Of a DNA stretch of 64,000 nucleotides, positions 46,045 to 54,050 are shown piece by piece. A model generated the notes under the pieces. The model was not told the DNA's origin. It saw only the letters and a program-made list of their open reading frames with translations, and did no database searches. The position numbers and the translations under genes were made by a program. How positions within the stretch are numbered: position 1 is the first letter of the stretch; every line of letters starts with the position of its first letter. This DNA comes from Rahnella ecdela. Its GTDB lineage: Bacteria; Pseudomonadota; Gammaproteobacteria; Enterobacterales; Enterobacteriaceae. The DNA is taken from contig NZ_JAFMOY010000111.1 of NCBI RefSeq assembly GCF_019049625.1, positions 21,992-85,991 on the forward strand, in the 5' to 3' direction.

Positions 46045-47220
46045 TCAGACCATTGCGGGTTTCATTTTACGGTCCAGATGCCCGCTCAGACGGATAAGCA
46101 GCAGCGCACCGGCGACAATTACCGCGCCAATCCACGGCGTTTGCGCCAGGCCAATCGTAGAAACTACCTGCCCGCCAATCACAGAACCTAAGGCGATACC
46201 GATGTTAAAGGCCGCAATGTTCAGGCCGGATGCCACATCAACGGCATTTGGCGTCACTTCTTCGGCTTTCTGCACCACATAAACCTGCAATCCCGGCACG
46301 TTGCCGAAGGCGAAAATCCCCATCACCAGCAGTGTGATTAACGCCGGAATACCAAAACCTGAAGTGAACTGGAAAATCAGCAACAAGGTGGCAAGTGCGG
46401 CGAAAATAATGGTCAGCGCTTTAACGGCACCGTGACGGTCAGCCAGTTTGCCGCCCCAGATATTACCAATCGCGACCGATACGCCGTATGCCAGCAGGAT
46501 CCAGCTCACCATGCTGGCGGAGAAACCTGCCTGTTCCTGCATCATCGGGGCCAGGAACGTGAACGTGGTGAACACGCCGCCGTAACCCAGTGCGGTAATC
46601 GCGTAAATCAGTAACAGACGCGGATTCATCAGCACTTTGACCTGATCAGAAATGCGCGCTGCCGGTTTGTTTTTGATGTTATTCGGTACCAGAATTGCGC
46701 TGGCGATAATGGCGATAACACCAATCAGCGACACCGCAAGGAAGGTTTCACGCCAGCCAAAATGCTGCCCGATAAAAGTCCCGAGCGGCACGCCGGTAAC
46801 CAACGCAACGGTCAGACCGCCAAACATCAGCGCAATCGCAGAAGCGGCTTTTTCTTTCGAGACCAGACTGGTAGCAATGGTCGAGCCAATCGAGAAGAAG
46901 ACGCCGTGGGCCAGTCCGGTTAACAGTCGCGCCATCACCAGGGTGCTGTAATTCGGTGACTGCCACGCCAGCAGATTGCCCAGTGTGAACAGCACCATCA
47001 GGCCAATCAGCAACGCTTTACGCGGTACACGGCCGGTCAGCGCGGTCAGAACCGGTGCGCCAATCGCCACACCGAGTGCGTAAATGGACACCAGCAAACC
47101 GGCTGAAGGGACTGAAACGCCCAGTTGCTGGGCGATAGTCGGTACAAGGCCGACGATAACAAACTCTGTTGTTCCTATAGCGAACGCACTGATGGTCAGT
47201 GCTAATAGTGCAAGCGGCAT
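46045..47220 (-). CDS. ydhP: MFS transporter, YdhP/AraJ-type drug:H+ antiporter family
   Basis: A 391-residue inner-membrane protein with 12 predicted spans. It contains ISAFAIGTTEFVIVGLVPTIA, SIYALGVAIGAPVLTALTGRVPRK (motif A region) and ARLLTGLAHGVFFSIG (motif C-like). E. coli YdhP is the closest recognised relative, known only as an inner-membrane transport protein of the arabinose-efflux group. Divergent from yafC; not at this site in E. coli, so it is an insertion between yafD and yafC. Confidence 0.82.
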   Translation of the reverse strand: MPLALLALTISAFAIGTTEFVIVGLVPTIAQQLGVSVPSAGLLVSIYALGVAIGAPVLTALTGRVPRKALLIGLMVLFTLGNLLAWQSPNYSTLVMARLLTGLAHGVFFSIGSTIATSLVSKEKAASAIALMFGGLTVALVTGVPLGTFIGQHFGWRETFLAVSLIGVIAIIASAILVPNNIKNKPAARISDQVKVLMNPRLLLIYAITALGYGGVFTTFTFLAPMMQEQAGFSASMVSWILLAYGVSVAIGNIWGGKLADRHGAVKALTIIFAALATLLLIFQFTSGFGIPALITLLVMGIFAFGNVPGLQVYVVQKAEEVTPNAVDVASGLNIAAFNIGIALGSVIGGQVVSTIGLAQTPWIGAVIVAGALLLIRLSGHLDRKMKPAMV

Positions 47221-47326
47221 AACCTTTACTCCACATGAATATCGATTTGATGGCGGCTATTATCGGCTTGTGCTTAAATGACAGAAATAACCAAAGTATC
47301 AATTGATTTATGCTGGAGTAACAACA

Positions 47327-48223
47327 ATGCGAGCCAGTTCTGAAGAGTTGATTACCTTTGTCACCGTGGTGGAAAGCGGCAGTTTCAGCCGTGCGGCAGA
47401 ACAGTTAGGGCAGGATAATTCTGTGGTCAGCCGGACACTGAAACGTCTGGAGCAAAAACTGGGCATCACCCTGCTCAACCGCACCACGCGCCAGATCAGC
47501 CTGACGCACGAAGGCGAACGCTATTTCGTCCGGGTGCAGAAAATCCTGCATGAAATGGCCGCAGCGGAAGACGATTTGCTGGAAAACCGGGACGATCCGC
47601 AGGGGTTGTTACGCATCGATGCGGCGACGCCGGTCATTCTGCATGTTATTTCGCCGCTGGTGGCTGAATTTACCGAACGTTTCCCGAAGATGTCGCTCGC
47701 GCTTTTTTCCTCCGAGAGCAATATCAATCTGATCGACCATAAAGTGGATGTGGCGATCCGCGTCGGTGAGCTGGAAGATTCCAGCCTGCGGGCGCGCAAA
47801 CTGATGCTGAGCTACCGCAGCGTGCTGGCGTCGCCAGAGTACCTGAAAAAATGGGGAACACCGCAAACCGCTGATGATCTGCTGAAACACCGCTGTCTGG
47901 GCTTTAACGAAGTGATGGCGCTGAACAAATGGCCGTTGCTGTGCGCTGATGGTCAGCAACTGACGGTCACGCCGTTTATCAGTTCCGGGAGTGGAGAAAC
48001 GCTGCGCAGGCTGTGTTTGCAGGGTAACGGTATTGCCTGTCTGTCGGATTTCATGACCGATGAAGATGTTGCGCGGGGAGACCTGGTGAAACTACTGGTG
48101 CCGGACATCATGCGTATCGCCATGCCGCTGCACGCGGTGTATTACAGCGATCAGACGGTCAGTACGCGGATACGGTGTTTTATCGATTTTCTGAGCGAAA
48201 AGCTGGGAAGTAAAAAATATTGA
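47327..48223 (+). CDS. yafC: LysR-family regulator YafC
   Basis: A 298-residue LysR-type regulator. The start at 47327 ([20 protein letters not shown]) follows GGAG at 11 bp and aligns with E. coli YafC; the frame extended to 47303 is not needed. The helix-turn-helix is [25 protein letters not shown]. It neighbours dkgB convergently as in E. coli, but is divergent from the transporter gene, which is a probable target. The palindrome ATCAATTGAT (47298-47307) lies 20 bp upstream. Confidence 0.88.
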   Translation: MRASSEELITFVTVVESGSFSRAAEQLGQDNSVVSRTLKRLEQKLGITLLNRTTRQISLTHEGERYFVRVQKILHEMAAAEDDLLENRDDPQGLLRIDAATPVILHVISPLVAEFTERFPKMSLALFSSESNINLIDHKVDVAIRVGELEDSSLRARKLMLSYRSVLASPEYLKKWGTPQTADDLLKHRCLGFNEVMALNKWPLLCADGQQLTVTPFISSGSGETLRRLCLQGNGIACLSDFMTDEDVARGDLVKLLVPDIMRIAMPLHAVYYSDQTVSTRIRCFIDFLSEKLGSKKY

Positions 48224-48230
48224 TGGCGTG

Positions 48231-48255
48231 CTCCTCCCCCTGCAAAGGGGAGGAG
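48231..48255. terminator. Hairpin between convergent yafC and dkgB
   Basis: CTCCTCCCC - CTGCAAA - GGGGAGGAG, a perfect 9-bp stem in the 40-bp convergent gap. No T run follows, so the terminator reading is tentative. Confidence 0.6.
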
Positions 48256-48263
48256 TTCAGGGA

Positions 48264-49067
48264 TCAATCCCAGTCTGGTGCCAGACCTTCAGGGCTGACC
48301 AGACGGCCATTGCGCTCCAGCGCGGCGATCTGCTGCATATCTGCATCGGTCAGCGTCAGTTGCTGCGCCAGCAGGTTACTTTTCAGGTTTTCGCGTTTGG
48401 TCGATGACGGGATCACTGCGTAGCCAAGCTGCAATGCCCACGCAAGAACCACCTGTGCCGGCGTGGCATGATGGCGTGCGGCAATCTCGATAATCGTCGC
48501 ATCTTTCAACGCTTCGCCGTAAGCCAGCGTCATGTAAGACGTCACGGCAATGCCGTTCTGACGGGCAAAATCGACGACGGTCTGATTTTGCAGGAACGGT
48601 GACAGTTCGATCTGGTTAGTCGCAATCTGATCTGCACCCACCGCGTCGACTGCTTCCTGCATCAGCGCAACAGTAAAGTTGGAAATACCGATTTCACGGG
48701 TCAGGCCCATTTTCTTCGCTTCTACCAGCGCGTGCATCGTTTCTGCCACGCTGACGGCCTGATCCGGTGAAGGCCAGTGGATCAGCGTCAGATCGACATA
48801 ATCCGTTTTCAGTTTACGCAGACTCTCTTTCAGGCTGTCGATCACTTTGTCAGCCGCCAGGTTTTCAATCCAGATTTTGGTGGTGATATAGAGTTCTTCG
48901 CGCGCGACGCCGCTTTCAGCCAGCGCATCGCCGACGGCAGCTTCATTGTCATAAATCTGTGCGGTATCAATAGCGCGATAGCCCAGTTCCACGGCGGTGG
49001 CGACGGACGCTTTGACCACGTCATCTTTCAGGCGGAAGGTTCCTAAACCGAATGCAGGAATGCTCAT
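48264..49067 (-). CDS. dkgB: 2,5-Diketo-D-gluconate reductase B (aldo-keto reductase)
   Basis: NADPH-dependent aldo-keto reductase of 267 residues; also reduces methylglyoxal and small aldehydes. Family features are [25 protein letters not shown] with catalytic Asp/Tyr, the Lys in ITTKIW, the His in LTLIHWPSP, and [11 protein letters not shown]. Backbone gene next to yafC. It marks the boundary of the aryl-polyene operon, which starts its 3' end at 49181. Confidence 0.93.
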   Translation of the reverse strand: MSIPAFGLGTFRLKDDVVKASVATAVELGYRAIDTAQIYDNEAAVGDALAESGVAREELYITTKIWIENLAADKVIDSLKESLRKLKTDYVDLTLIHWPSPDQAVSVAETMHALVEAKKMGLTREIGISNFTVALMQEAVDAVGADQIATNQIELSPFLQNQTVVDFARQNGIAVTSYMTLAYGEALKDATIIEIAARHHATPAQVVLAWALQLGYAVIPSSTKRENLKSNLLAQQLTLTDADMQQIAALERNGRLVSPEGLAPDWD

Positions 49068-49180
49068 AGTGTTCTCTCTTTTAATTTTTCAGGATGATAA
49101 ATCTTGGAGAGAGTATGGACTGCACGTTCATGGATAAAAACGACCGCTTTGCCAGAAGACTTTTGATTTCAGCGCAATAA

Positions 49181-49867
49181 TCAGCGGGAGGAAAACGATG
49201 ACCACGGCCGGGAAGCCTGCGGGATAAAATCACCGGATGCCGCGTTAAAGGCATATTCTTCAGGTTCTGAAACCTCAGCAGGCAGCGCCAGCGCCCGCAT
49301 TACAGGCCCATCGGCTAAAAACCATAAACGACAGTTCGTTTCAGGTTCAGACGTAAAAGACTTTAAAGCCGGATCGAGGCAGATCCTGTCCATCTGCCAC
49401 ACGCTGCCGCCCTGCTGTTTCAGCCACGCCTCGCGCAGACACCACAACTGCCAGAACCCTGTTTGCGGTTCCGCTTGTTCCATCAGCCACTGATATTCGG
49501 TTTCACTGAACGCTTCGCGTGCAACGTCAAGATAACGCACGCGCGGACGCATTTGTTCTGCGTCACCACCGGCTTCCCCCGCCGGACACAGCAGCAGTTG
49601 CAGATGATTTTTACTGTGACTGAGAGAAAAATGCGGCAAGGAAGTATCGGCAAAAAAGGGTTTTCCCTGTGCGGAAATCAGCAGTTCCGGCAACGTCTCG
49701 CAACCGCAGAAAACGGACAGCGCTTCGGCCAGCAACGCCCTGCCTGCGCGCCATTGCTGGCGGCGGCCTGGGGTCATTGCGGCACTTTTAGCGAGCATTT
49801 CTGCGGGCAAACGGGACAACGAAAAATTGTCATCCAGTGACGCAGTCATGAGGCGTGCAGAACTCAT
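49181..49867 (-). CDS. 4'-Phosphopantetheinyl transferase-family protein of the aryl-polyene operon
   Basis: A 228-residue Sfp/AcpT-type protein expected to load phosphopantetheine on the operon's two acyl carrier proteins. Visible are PHFSLSHSKNHLQLLL, a divergent magnesium motif AGGDAEQMRPR where most relatives have GxDxE, FSETEYQWLM and WCLREAWLKQQGG. It follows apeR by 3 bp and is last in the operon. The divergent metal motif keeps D and E, so activity is plausible. Confidence 0.85.
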   Translation of the reverse strand: MSSARLMTASLDDNFSLSRLPAEMLAKSAAMTPGRRQQWRAGRALLAEALSVFCGCETLPELLISAQGKPFFADTSLPHFSLSHSKNHLQLLLCPAGEAGGDAEQMRPRVRYLDVAREAFSETEYQWLMEQAEPQTGFWQLWCLREAWLKQQGGSVWQMDRICLDPALKSFTSEPETNCRLWFLADGPVMRALALPAEVSEPEEYAFNAASGDFIPQASRPWSSFSSR

Positions 49868-49870
49868 CGT

Positions 49871-51100
49871 TTACGGCCAGCGACGGAAAACTAACGAGGT
49901 ATTGATGCCGCCGAACGCAAAGTTATTCGACTGAATAAATTCGGTCTGAATATGGCGCGATTCGCCCATGATGTAGTCCAGCTCGCCGCAAAGCGGATCC
50001 GGCTGCGTCAGATTAATCGTCGGCACAAACCGGGCTTCTCGCATCATTTCCAGCGACATCCAGGCCTCCAGCGCACCACAGGCACCGAGCGTATGACCGA
50101 AGTAACTTTTCAGCGACGAGATCGGCGTCTGATTACCAAAAACCGCCGCGGTTGCATGACTTTCTGCAATATCACCGCGGTCAGTCGCCGTGCCATGCGC
50201 ACTGATATACCCGATTTCAGAAGCAGGAATACCGGCATTTTTCAGCGCTTTTTCGATACAAATCTGCATGGTCGATTGCTGAGGCTGGGTGATATGCGCC
50301 GCATCGCAGTTGGTGGCGAACCCGACGATCTCGGCGTAAATTTTCGCGCCACGCGCCTGTGCATATTCAAGCGATTCAAGAATAAGCGCCCCGGCTCCTT
50401 CGCCAATCACCAGACCGTCGCGCTGTGTGTCAAACGGACGCGGCGAAAGCTCCGGGTGGTCATTCTGCTGGCTGGTGGCGAACAGCGTATCGAAAACTGC
50501 CGCTTCAGACGGACAGAGTTCTTCCGCACCGCCTGCCACCATCACTGTCTGGTAACCGTGTCTGATGGCCTCATAGGCATAACCGATCGCCTGACTGCCG
50601 GAGGTACAGGCGCTGGACGTCGGAATAACCCGTCCTTTGAGCCCGAAAAATAATCCGGCATTCACCGCCGTGGTGTGCGGCATCATCTGTACGTAAGTCG
50701 TGCCGGTAATGTTGTTGGTGTGCTTTTCCGTCAGCATGGTGGCGAATTCACTGACCGGACCGGTGCTGCCGGTCGAAGAACCGAAAGCGATGCCGGTTTC
50801 GCCATCCGTCAGAACCGGGTCTTCCAGCAAACCGGCCTGTTCCAGCGCCAGTTCCACCGCTCGCGTTGAAAGCAAAGAAACACGGCCCATCGAGCGGATG
50901 CGTTTGCGGGTGTAGTGCGCAGGTAAAACAAAATCATCCACCGGTGCGCCGAGATGGGTGTTCAGCCCCTGATAAATCAGCCATTCATCCATGTGACGAA
51001 CGGCGTTTTTACCCTGTTGCAGACGCGCAGAAACCTCGTCCCAGTTGTTGCCAAACGCCGTTACGCCTTTCATGCCGGTAATCACGACGCGCTGGGTCAT
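49871..51100 (-). CDS. apeR: Beta-ketoacyl-ACP synthase ApeR
   Basis: A 409-residue condensing enzyme of the FabF type, thought to act early in aryl-polyene chain building. The Cys-His-His triad is intact: PTSSACTSGSQAIG, ISAHGTATDRGD and LKSYFGHTLGACGALE, with the C-terminal NNFAFGGINTSLVF. It overlaps apeQ by 4 bp. Name assigned from its place after apeQ and sequence type. Confidence 0.88.
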   Translation of the reverse strand: MTQRVVITGMKGVTAFGNNWDEVSARLQQGKNAVRHMDEWLIYQGLNTHLGAPVDDFVLPAHYTRKRIRSMGRVSLLSTRAVELALEQAGLLEDPVLTDGETGIAFGSSTGSTGPVSEFATMLTEKHTNNITGTTYVQMMPHTTAVNAGLFFGLKGRVIPTSSACTSGSQAIGYAYEAIRHGYQTVMVAGGAEELCPSEAAVFDTLFATSQQNDHPELSPRPFDTQRDGLVIGEGAGALILESLEYAQARGAKIYAEIVGFATNCDAAHITQPQQSTMQICIEKALKNAGIPASEIGYISAHGTATDRGDIAESHATAAVFGNQTPISSLKSYFGHTLGACGALEAWMSLEMMREARFVPTINLTQPDPLCGELDYIMGESRHIQTEFIQSNNFAFGGINTSLVFRRWP

Positions 51101-51828
51101 ACCATGCCTCCGTTGATGGAGATCACCTGACGGGTCACGTAGCCCGCGATATCCGACATCAGATAGCTCGCCAGCCCGGCGACTTCCTCGGCGCGTCCCA
51201 TACGTTTAAGCGGGATCATGCTCATGGCGGCGTCCAGCGCCGGTGGTTCCATATCGAGCATACCGGTGTCGATCAGCCCCGGCGCAATACAGTTGACGGT
51301 GATTTTGCGTTTCGCCAGCTCCAGCGACAGCGCTTTGCAGGCACCGATAATTCCGGCTTTCGCCGCACTGTAATTGACCTGACCACGGTTGCCGGTGATA
51401 CCGGAAACCGAAGACAGCGCGATAATGCGCCCGCCCTGACGCAGGCCGATCATCGGCATCACGCAGGGATGTAAAACGTTGTAGAAGCTGTCGAGATTGG
51501 TGTGGATCACGCCGTCCCAGTCTTCATCAGTCAGTGCCGGAAACGCTCCGTCACGGGTGATCCCGGCGTTATTGATCACACCGTAATACGCGCCATGCGC
51601 TTCAATGTCCGCTTCGATCACTTGGCGGCACTGCTGGCGGTTGCTGATATCGAACTGCACAATGCGCCCGCTGCCGCCATTTTCCGTAATCTGTTGCAGG
51701 GTGCTTTCTGCACCCGTTTTATCGCTGTGGTAGTGAATGACTACCAAAAAGCCATCGCCCGCTAACTGGCTGGCAATCGCTTTGCCGATCCCTTTACTGG
51801 CACCGGTCACTAATACCGAACGCGTCAT
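51097..51828 (-). CDS. apeQ: 3-Ketoacyl-ACP reductase ApeQ (FabG-like)
   Basis: A 243-residue short-chain dehydrogenase that reduces the beta-keto group in each elongation cycle. Cofactor motif TGASKGIGKAIASQL, NNAGITRDGAF, and catalytic Ser/Tyr/Lys in ALSSVSGITGNRGQVNYSAAKAG. Overlaps apeP and apeR by 4 bp each, indicating tight coupling. Confidence 0.9.
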   Translation of the reverse strand: MTRSVLVTGASKGIGKAIASQLAGDGFLVVIHYHSDKTGAESTLQQITENGGSGRIVQFDISNRQQCRQVIEADIEAHGAYYGVINNAGITRDGAFPALTDEDWDGVIHTNLDSFYNVLHPCVMPMIGLRQGGRIIALSSVSGITGNRGQVNYSAAKAGIIGACKALSLELAKRKITVNCIAPGLIDTGMLDMEPPALDAAMSMIPLKRMGRAEEVAGLASYLMSDIAGYVTRQVISINGGMV

Positions 51829-52304
51829 TCCTGTTTCCCCTGTGTCAATTTAATGAGTTCGTCCTTGTCTGGCTGATACGTATTCAGCCTTCCCTGTGCA
51901 ACCTGAAGGTTGTCTTGTTCTCGTTTAATACAAATAACGCCTTCAAAGCTGGCGAGTTTTTCATCGCGAAGCACCAGAGCAACGCTTATCAGTAATTCAC
52001 TGCCTGCCGCAAATTCCGGCACGCTGCATTTTATCGCCCTGCCCCCCAGCAGCATGCCCACCTGCGGGGATGTTCCGCTCTGCGCACCGTGCCAGCCACT
52101 CCATACGCCAATAGTTTGCGCGATGAGTTCAATGGCGTACCACGCGGGCAACGCACCACGGGCATTGAGAAACGGCGCCAGCACGCTCTTTTCTGATACC
52201 ACGACGCTGCACAGCGCCGTTTCCTCTGTTACTTCGATGACGTTATCCAGCAACACCATCGGCGATTCATGCGGTAAATAATCTGCCGCGTTTAACCTCT
52301 TCAT
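51825..52304 (-). CDS. apeP: Hotdog-fold 3-hydroxyacyl-ACP dehydratase ApeP
   Basis: A 159-residue FabA/FabZ-like protein (YPHESPMVLLDNVIEV-like N-terminus, YLPHESPMVLLD). In this position relatives pair with ApeI to form the dehydratase that creates the conjugated double bonds. The catalytic His is likely in LPHESPM; the segment WYAIELIAQTIGVWSGWH corresponds to the central helix. Overlaps apeO and apeQ by 4 bp. Confidence 0.85.
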   Translation of the reverse strand: MKRLNAADYLPHESPMVLLDNVIEVTEETALCSVVVSEKSVLAPFLNARGALPAWYAIELIAQTIGVWSGWHGAQSGTSPQVGMLLGGRAIKCSVPEFAAGSELLISVALVLRDEKLASFEGVICIKREQDNLQVAQGRLNTYQPDKDELIKLTQGKQE

Positions 52305-53488
52305 GACGGCCTCCCGATCACCAGACTGGCGTTATTGCCGCCAAAAGCAAAAGAGTTGGATAAAATGACCGGCTTCTGCGCCATTTCAGCGGTTTCCACC
52401 AGACGGATATCCGGCAGGCTGCTGTCCCGTGCCGTGACACTGAAATCCTGCCGTGGCAAGGCAAGATGTTGCGACAGGATAAGCCAGCTCAGCGCAGCTT
52501 CCGTCGCACCCGCCGCGCCAAGCGTATGACCTGTGAGATGTTTGGTAGAACTGCACGGCGTCCGGTTGCCAAACAGCCGGTGAATTACAGCGGCTTCCAC
52601 CTGATCGTTAAGCGGTGTCGCGGTGCCATGCGCATTGATATAACCCACATCGTCGGGACACAGACCGGCCTGTTCTAACGCCATATGAATGGCGCGCTCA
52701 GCGCCCAGTCCTTCTGGATGTGGCGCCGACATATGCCAGGCATCTGATGATTCACCGCCACCGAGCAGGGCAACATCAGCCGGTTCACGCGTCAGCAAAA
52801 TCAGGGCGGATGCCTCACCGATATTGATCCCATCGCGGTTTTGGCCGAACGGCGTGCAATGACCGCGGGAATAAGATCCCAGGCTGTTAAAGCCGTTCAC
52901 CGGCATCCGGCACAAACTGTCAGCGCCCCCGACCAGCGCAGCGTCAGCCAGCCCGGATTCAATCAGCCGTTTTCCGCTGATAATTGCTTTGGCACTCGAA
53001 GAACACGCTGTTGATAGAGTATAGGCGGGACCACTCAGGTCCAGCAGTTGCGCCATAAATTGCGAAGGATCGCCCAGTTCCTGTTGCTGGTAATCATAGC
53101 CCGCAGGGAATTCACCATGCTGCTGGAGATGGCGCACCGCATCCTCACCTTCTGCAATGCCTGACGTACTGGTGCCCATCACGATCGCCACCCGATCTCT
53201 GCCATAACGGGCGACGGCGTCATTCAACGGCGCTTCAATTTGCGCCAGCGCGGCCATTAACAGCTGATTATTGCGGCTGCGATGCACAGATAAACCAGCC
53301 GGGATCGCAGGCAGTTCGCCGGTCACGCTGCCGAGCCACACGGGCCGGTCTTCCGTCAGCCAGCCTTCCTGCACAGTCATACCCGGTGCTACGCCCGTCT
53401 TCAGACTGGCGGCGATTTGCGCATTGTTGTTTCCCAGCGCGTTAACCATGCCCACGGCCGAAAAGTAGATCATCTTAGTCACCGACAT
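52301..53488 (-). CDS. apeO: Beta-ketoacyl-ACP synthase ApeO (chain-elongating subunit)
   Basis: A 395-residue KAS I/II-type enzyme with an intact triad: LSTACSSSAKAIIS, YINAHGTATPLND and TKHLTGHTLGAAGATE. Known relatives form a KS:chain-length-factor heterodimer with ApeC, here encoded at the head of the operon. Overlaps apeN by 14 bp. The in-frame ATG MIYFSAVGM inside its first codons is an alternative start. Confidence 0.87.
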   Translation of the reverse strand: MSVTKMIYFSAVGMVNALGNNNAQIAASLKTGVAPGMTVQEGWLTEDRPVWLGSVTGELPAIPAGLSVHRSRNNQLLMAALAQIEAPLNDAVARYGRDRVAIVMGTSTSGIAEGEDAVRHLQQHGEFPAGYDYQQQELGDPSQFMAQLLDLSGPAYTLSTACSSSAKAIISGKRLIESGLADAALVGGADSLCRMPVNGFNSLGSYSRGHCTPFGQNRDGINIGEASALILLTREPADVALLGGGESSDAWHMSAPHPEGLGAERAIHMALEQAGLCPDDVGYINAHGTATPLNDQVEAAVIHRLFGNRTPCSSTKHLTGHTLGAAGATEAALSWLILSQHLALPRQDFSVTARDSSLPDIRLVETAEMAQKPVILSNSFAFGGNNASLVIGRPS

Positions 53489-54050
53489 TCTGGATAGTTA
53501 TCTGATAGTGAAACGCCATCTGAGTAATCGACACGGGCTGACGCGTACCGCCCCGTGCGACATAATCAATGCGGGTAACGGCATGGCCCTCGTTATCCAG
53601 TAATGTCCGGCGAAGCGGCTGCTCATCGAACGACCAGCCCGCTGGCAGCAACGGTTGCCAGCTCTGAACCGGCCAGTAGCTCAACATAATATCGGCCAGA
53701 ACCTGATTTGCTGGAGGTAAACCCTCAATTTTTATCGCCTGCTCGGTATGGATCCCTGTTTGATCGTAGACCACTTTGAACAGGCGGATCCCCAGCGGAG
53801 ACAATCCGGCCAGCTGTAAAGATTTACCATCAGCATTGAGCAGCACCAGCAATGACTGTTGTTTGCCATTGACGGTGGCCGTCAGCAATTGTTGCTGGCT
53901 GACCGGTTTGCCCAGAGCAGGTGCGGGGAGTTTCACCTGCACCCCGCGTTTCAGCCAGGCATGAGGCTCATTATCTGAAGGCGAATTTGTTGCACAACCG
54001 CCAAGCATTAGGAGCAGAAGCGCCACCACCGGCCACGTTATTCGGATCAT
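53475..54050 (-). CDS. apeN: DUF3261 lipoprotein ApeN
   Basis: A 191-residue predicted lipoprotein with lipobox LGGC in LLLLMLGGCATNSPSD. The rest is DUF3261-like: PALGKPVSQQQLLTATVNG and SPLGIRLFKVVYDQTGI. Presumed to assist transfer of the aryl-polyene lipid to the outer membrane alongside ApeL and ApeM; no reaction is known. Overlaps apeM by 4 bp. Confidence 0.82.
   Translation of the reverse strand: MIRITWPVVALLLLMLGGCATNSPSDNEPHAWLKRGVQVKLPAPALGKPVSQQQLLTATVNGKQQSLLVLLNADGKSLQLAGLSPLGIRLFKVVYDQTGIHTEQAIKIEGLPPANQVLADIMLSYWPVQSWQPLLPAGWSFDEQPLRRTLLDNEGHAVTRIDYVARGGTRQPVSITQMAFHYQITIQNVGD

Noticed and set aside
49068..49180. Possible attachment-site remnant (tRNA-Asp 3' fragment) at the far end of the aryl-polyene operon
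   Set aside because: No stretch resembling the tRNA 3' end occurs between dkgB and the PPTase gene, and no integrase is present, so recent tRNA-targeted integration is not supported.
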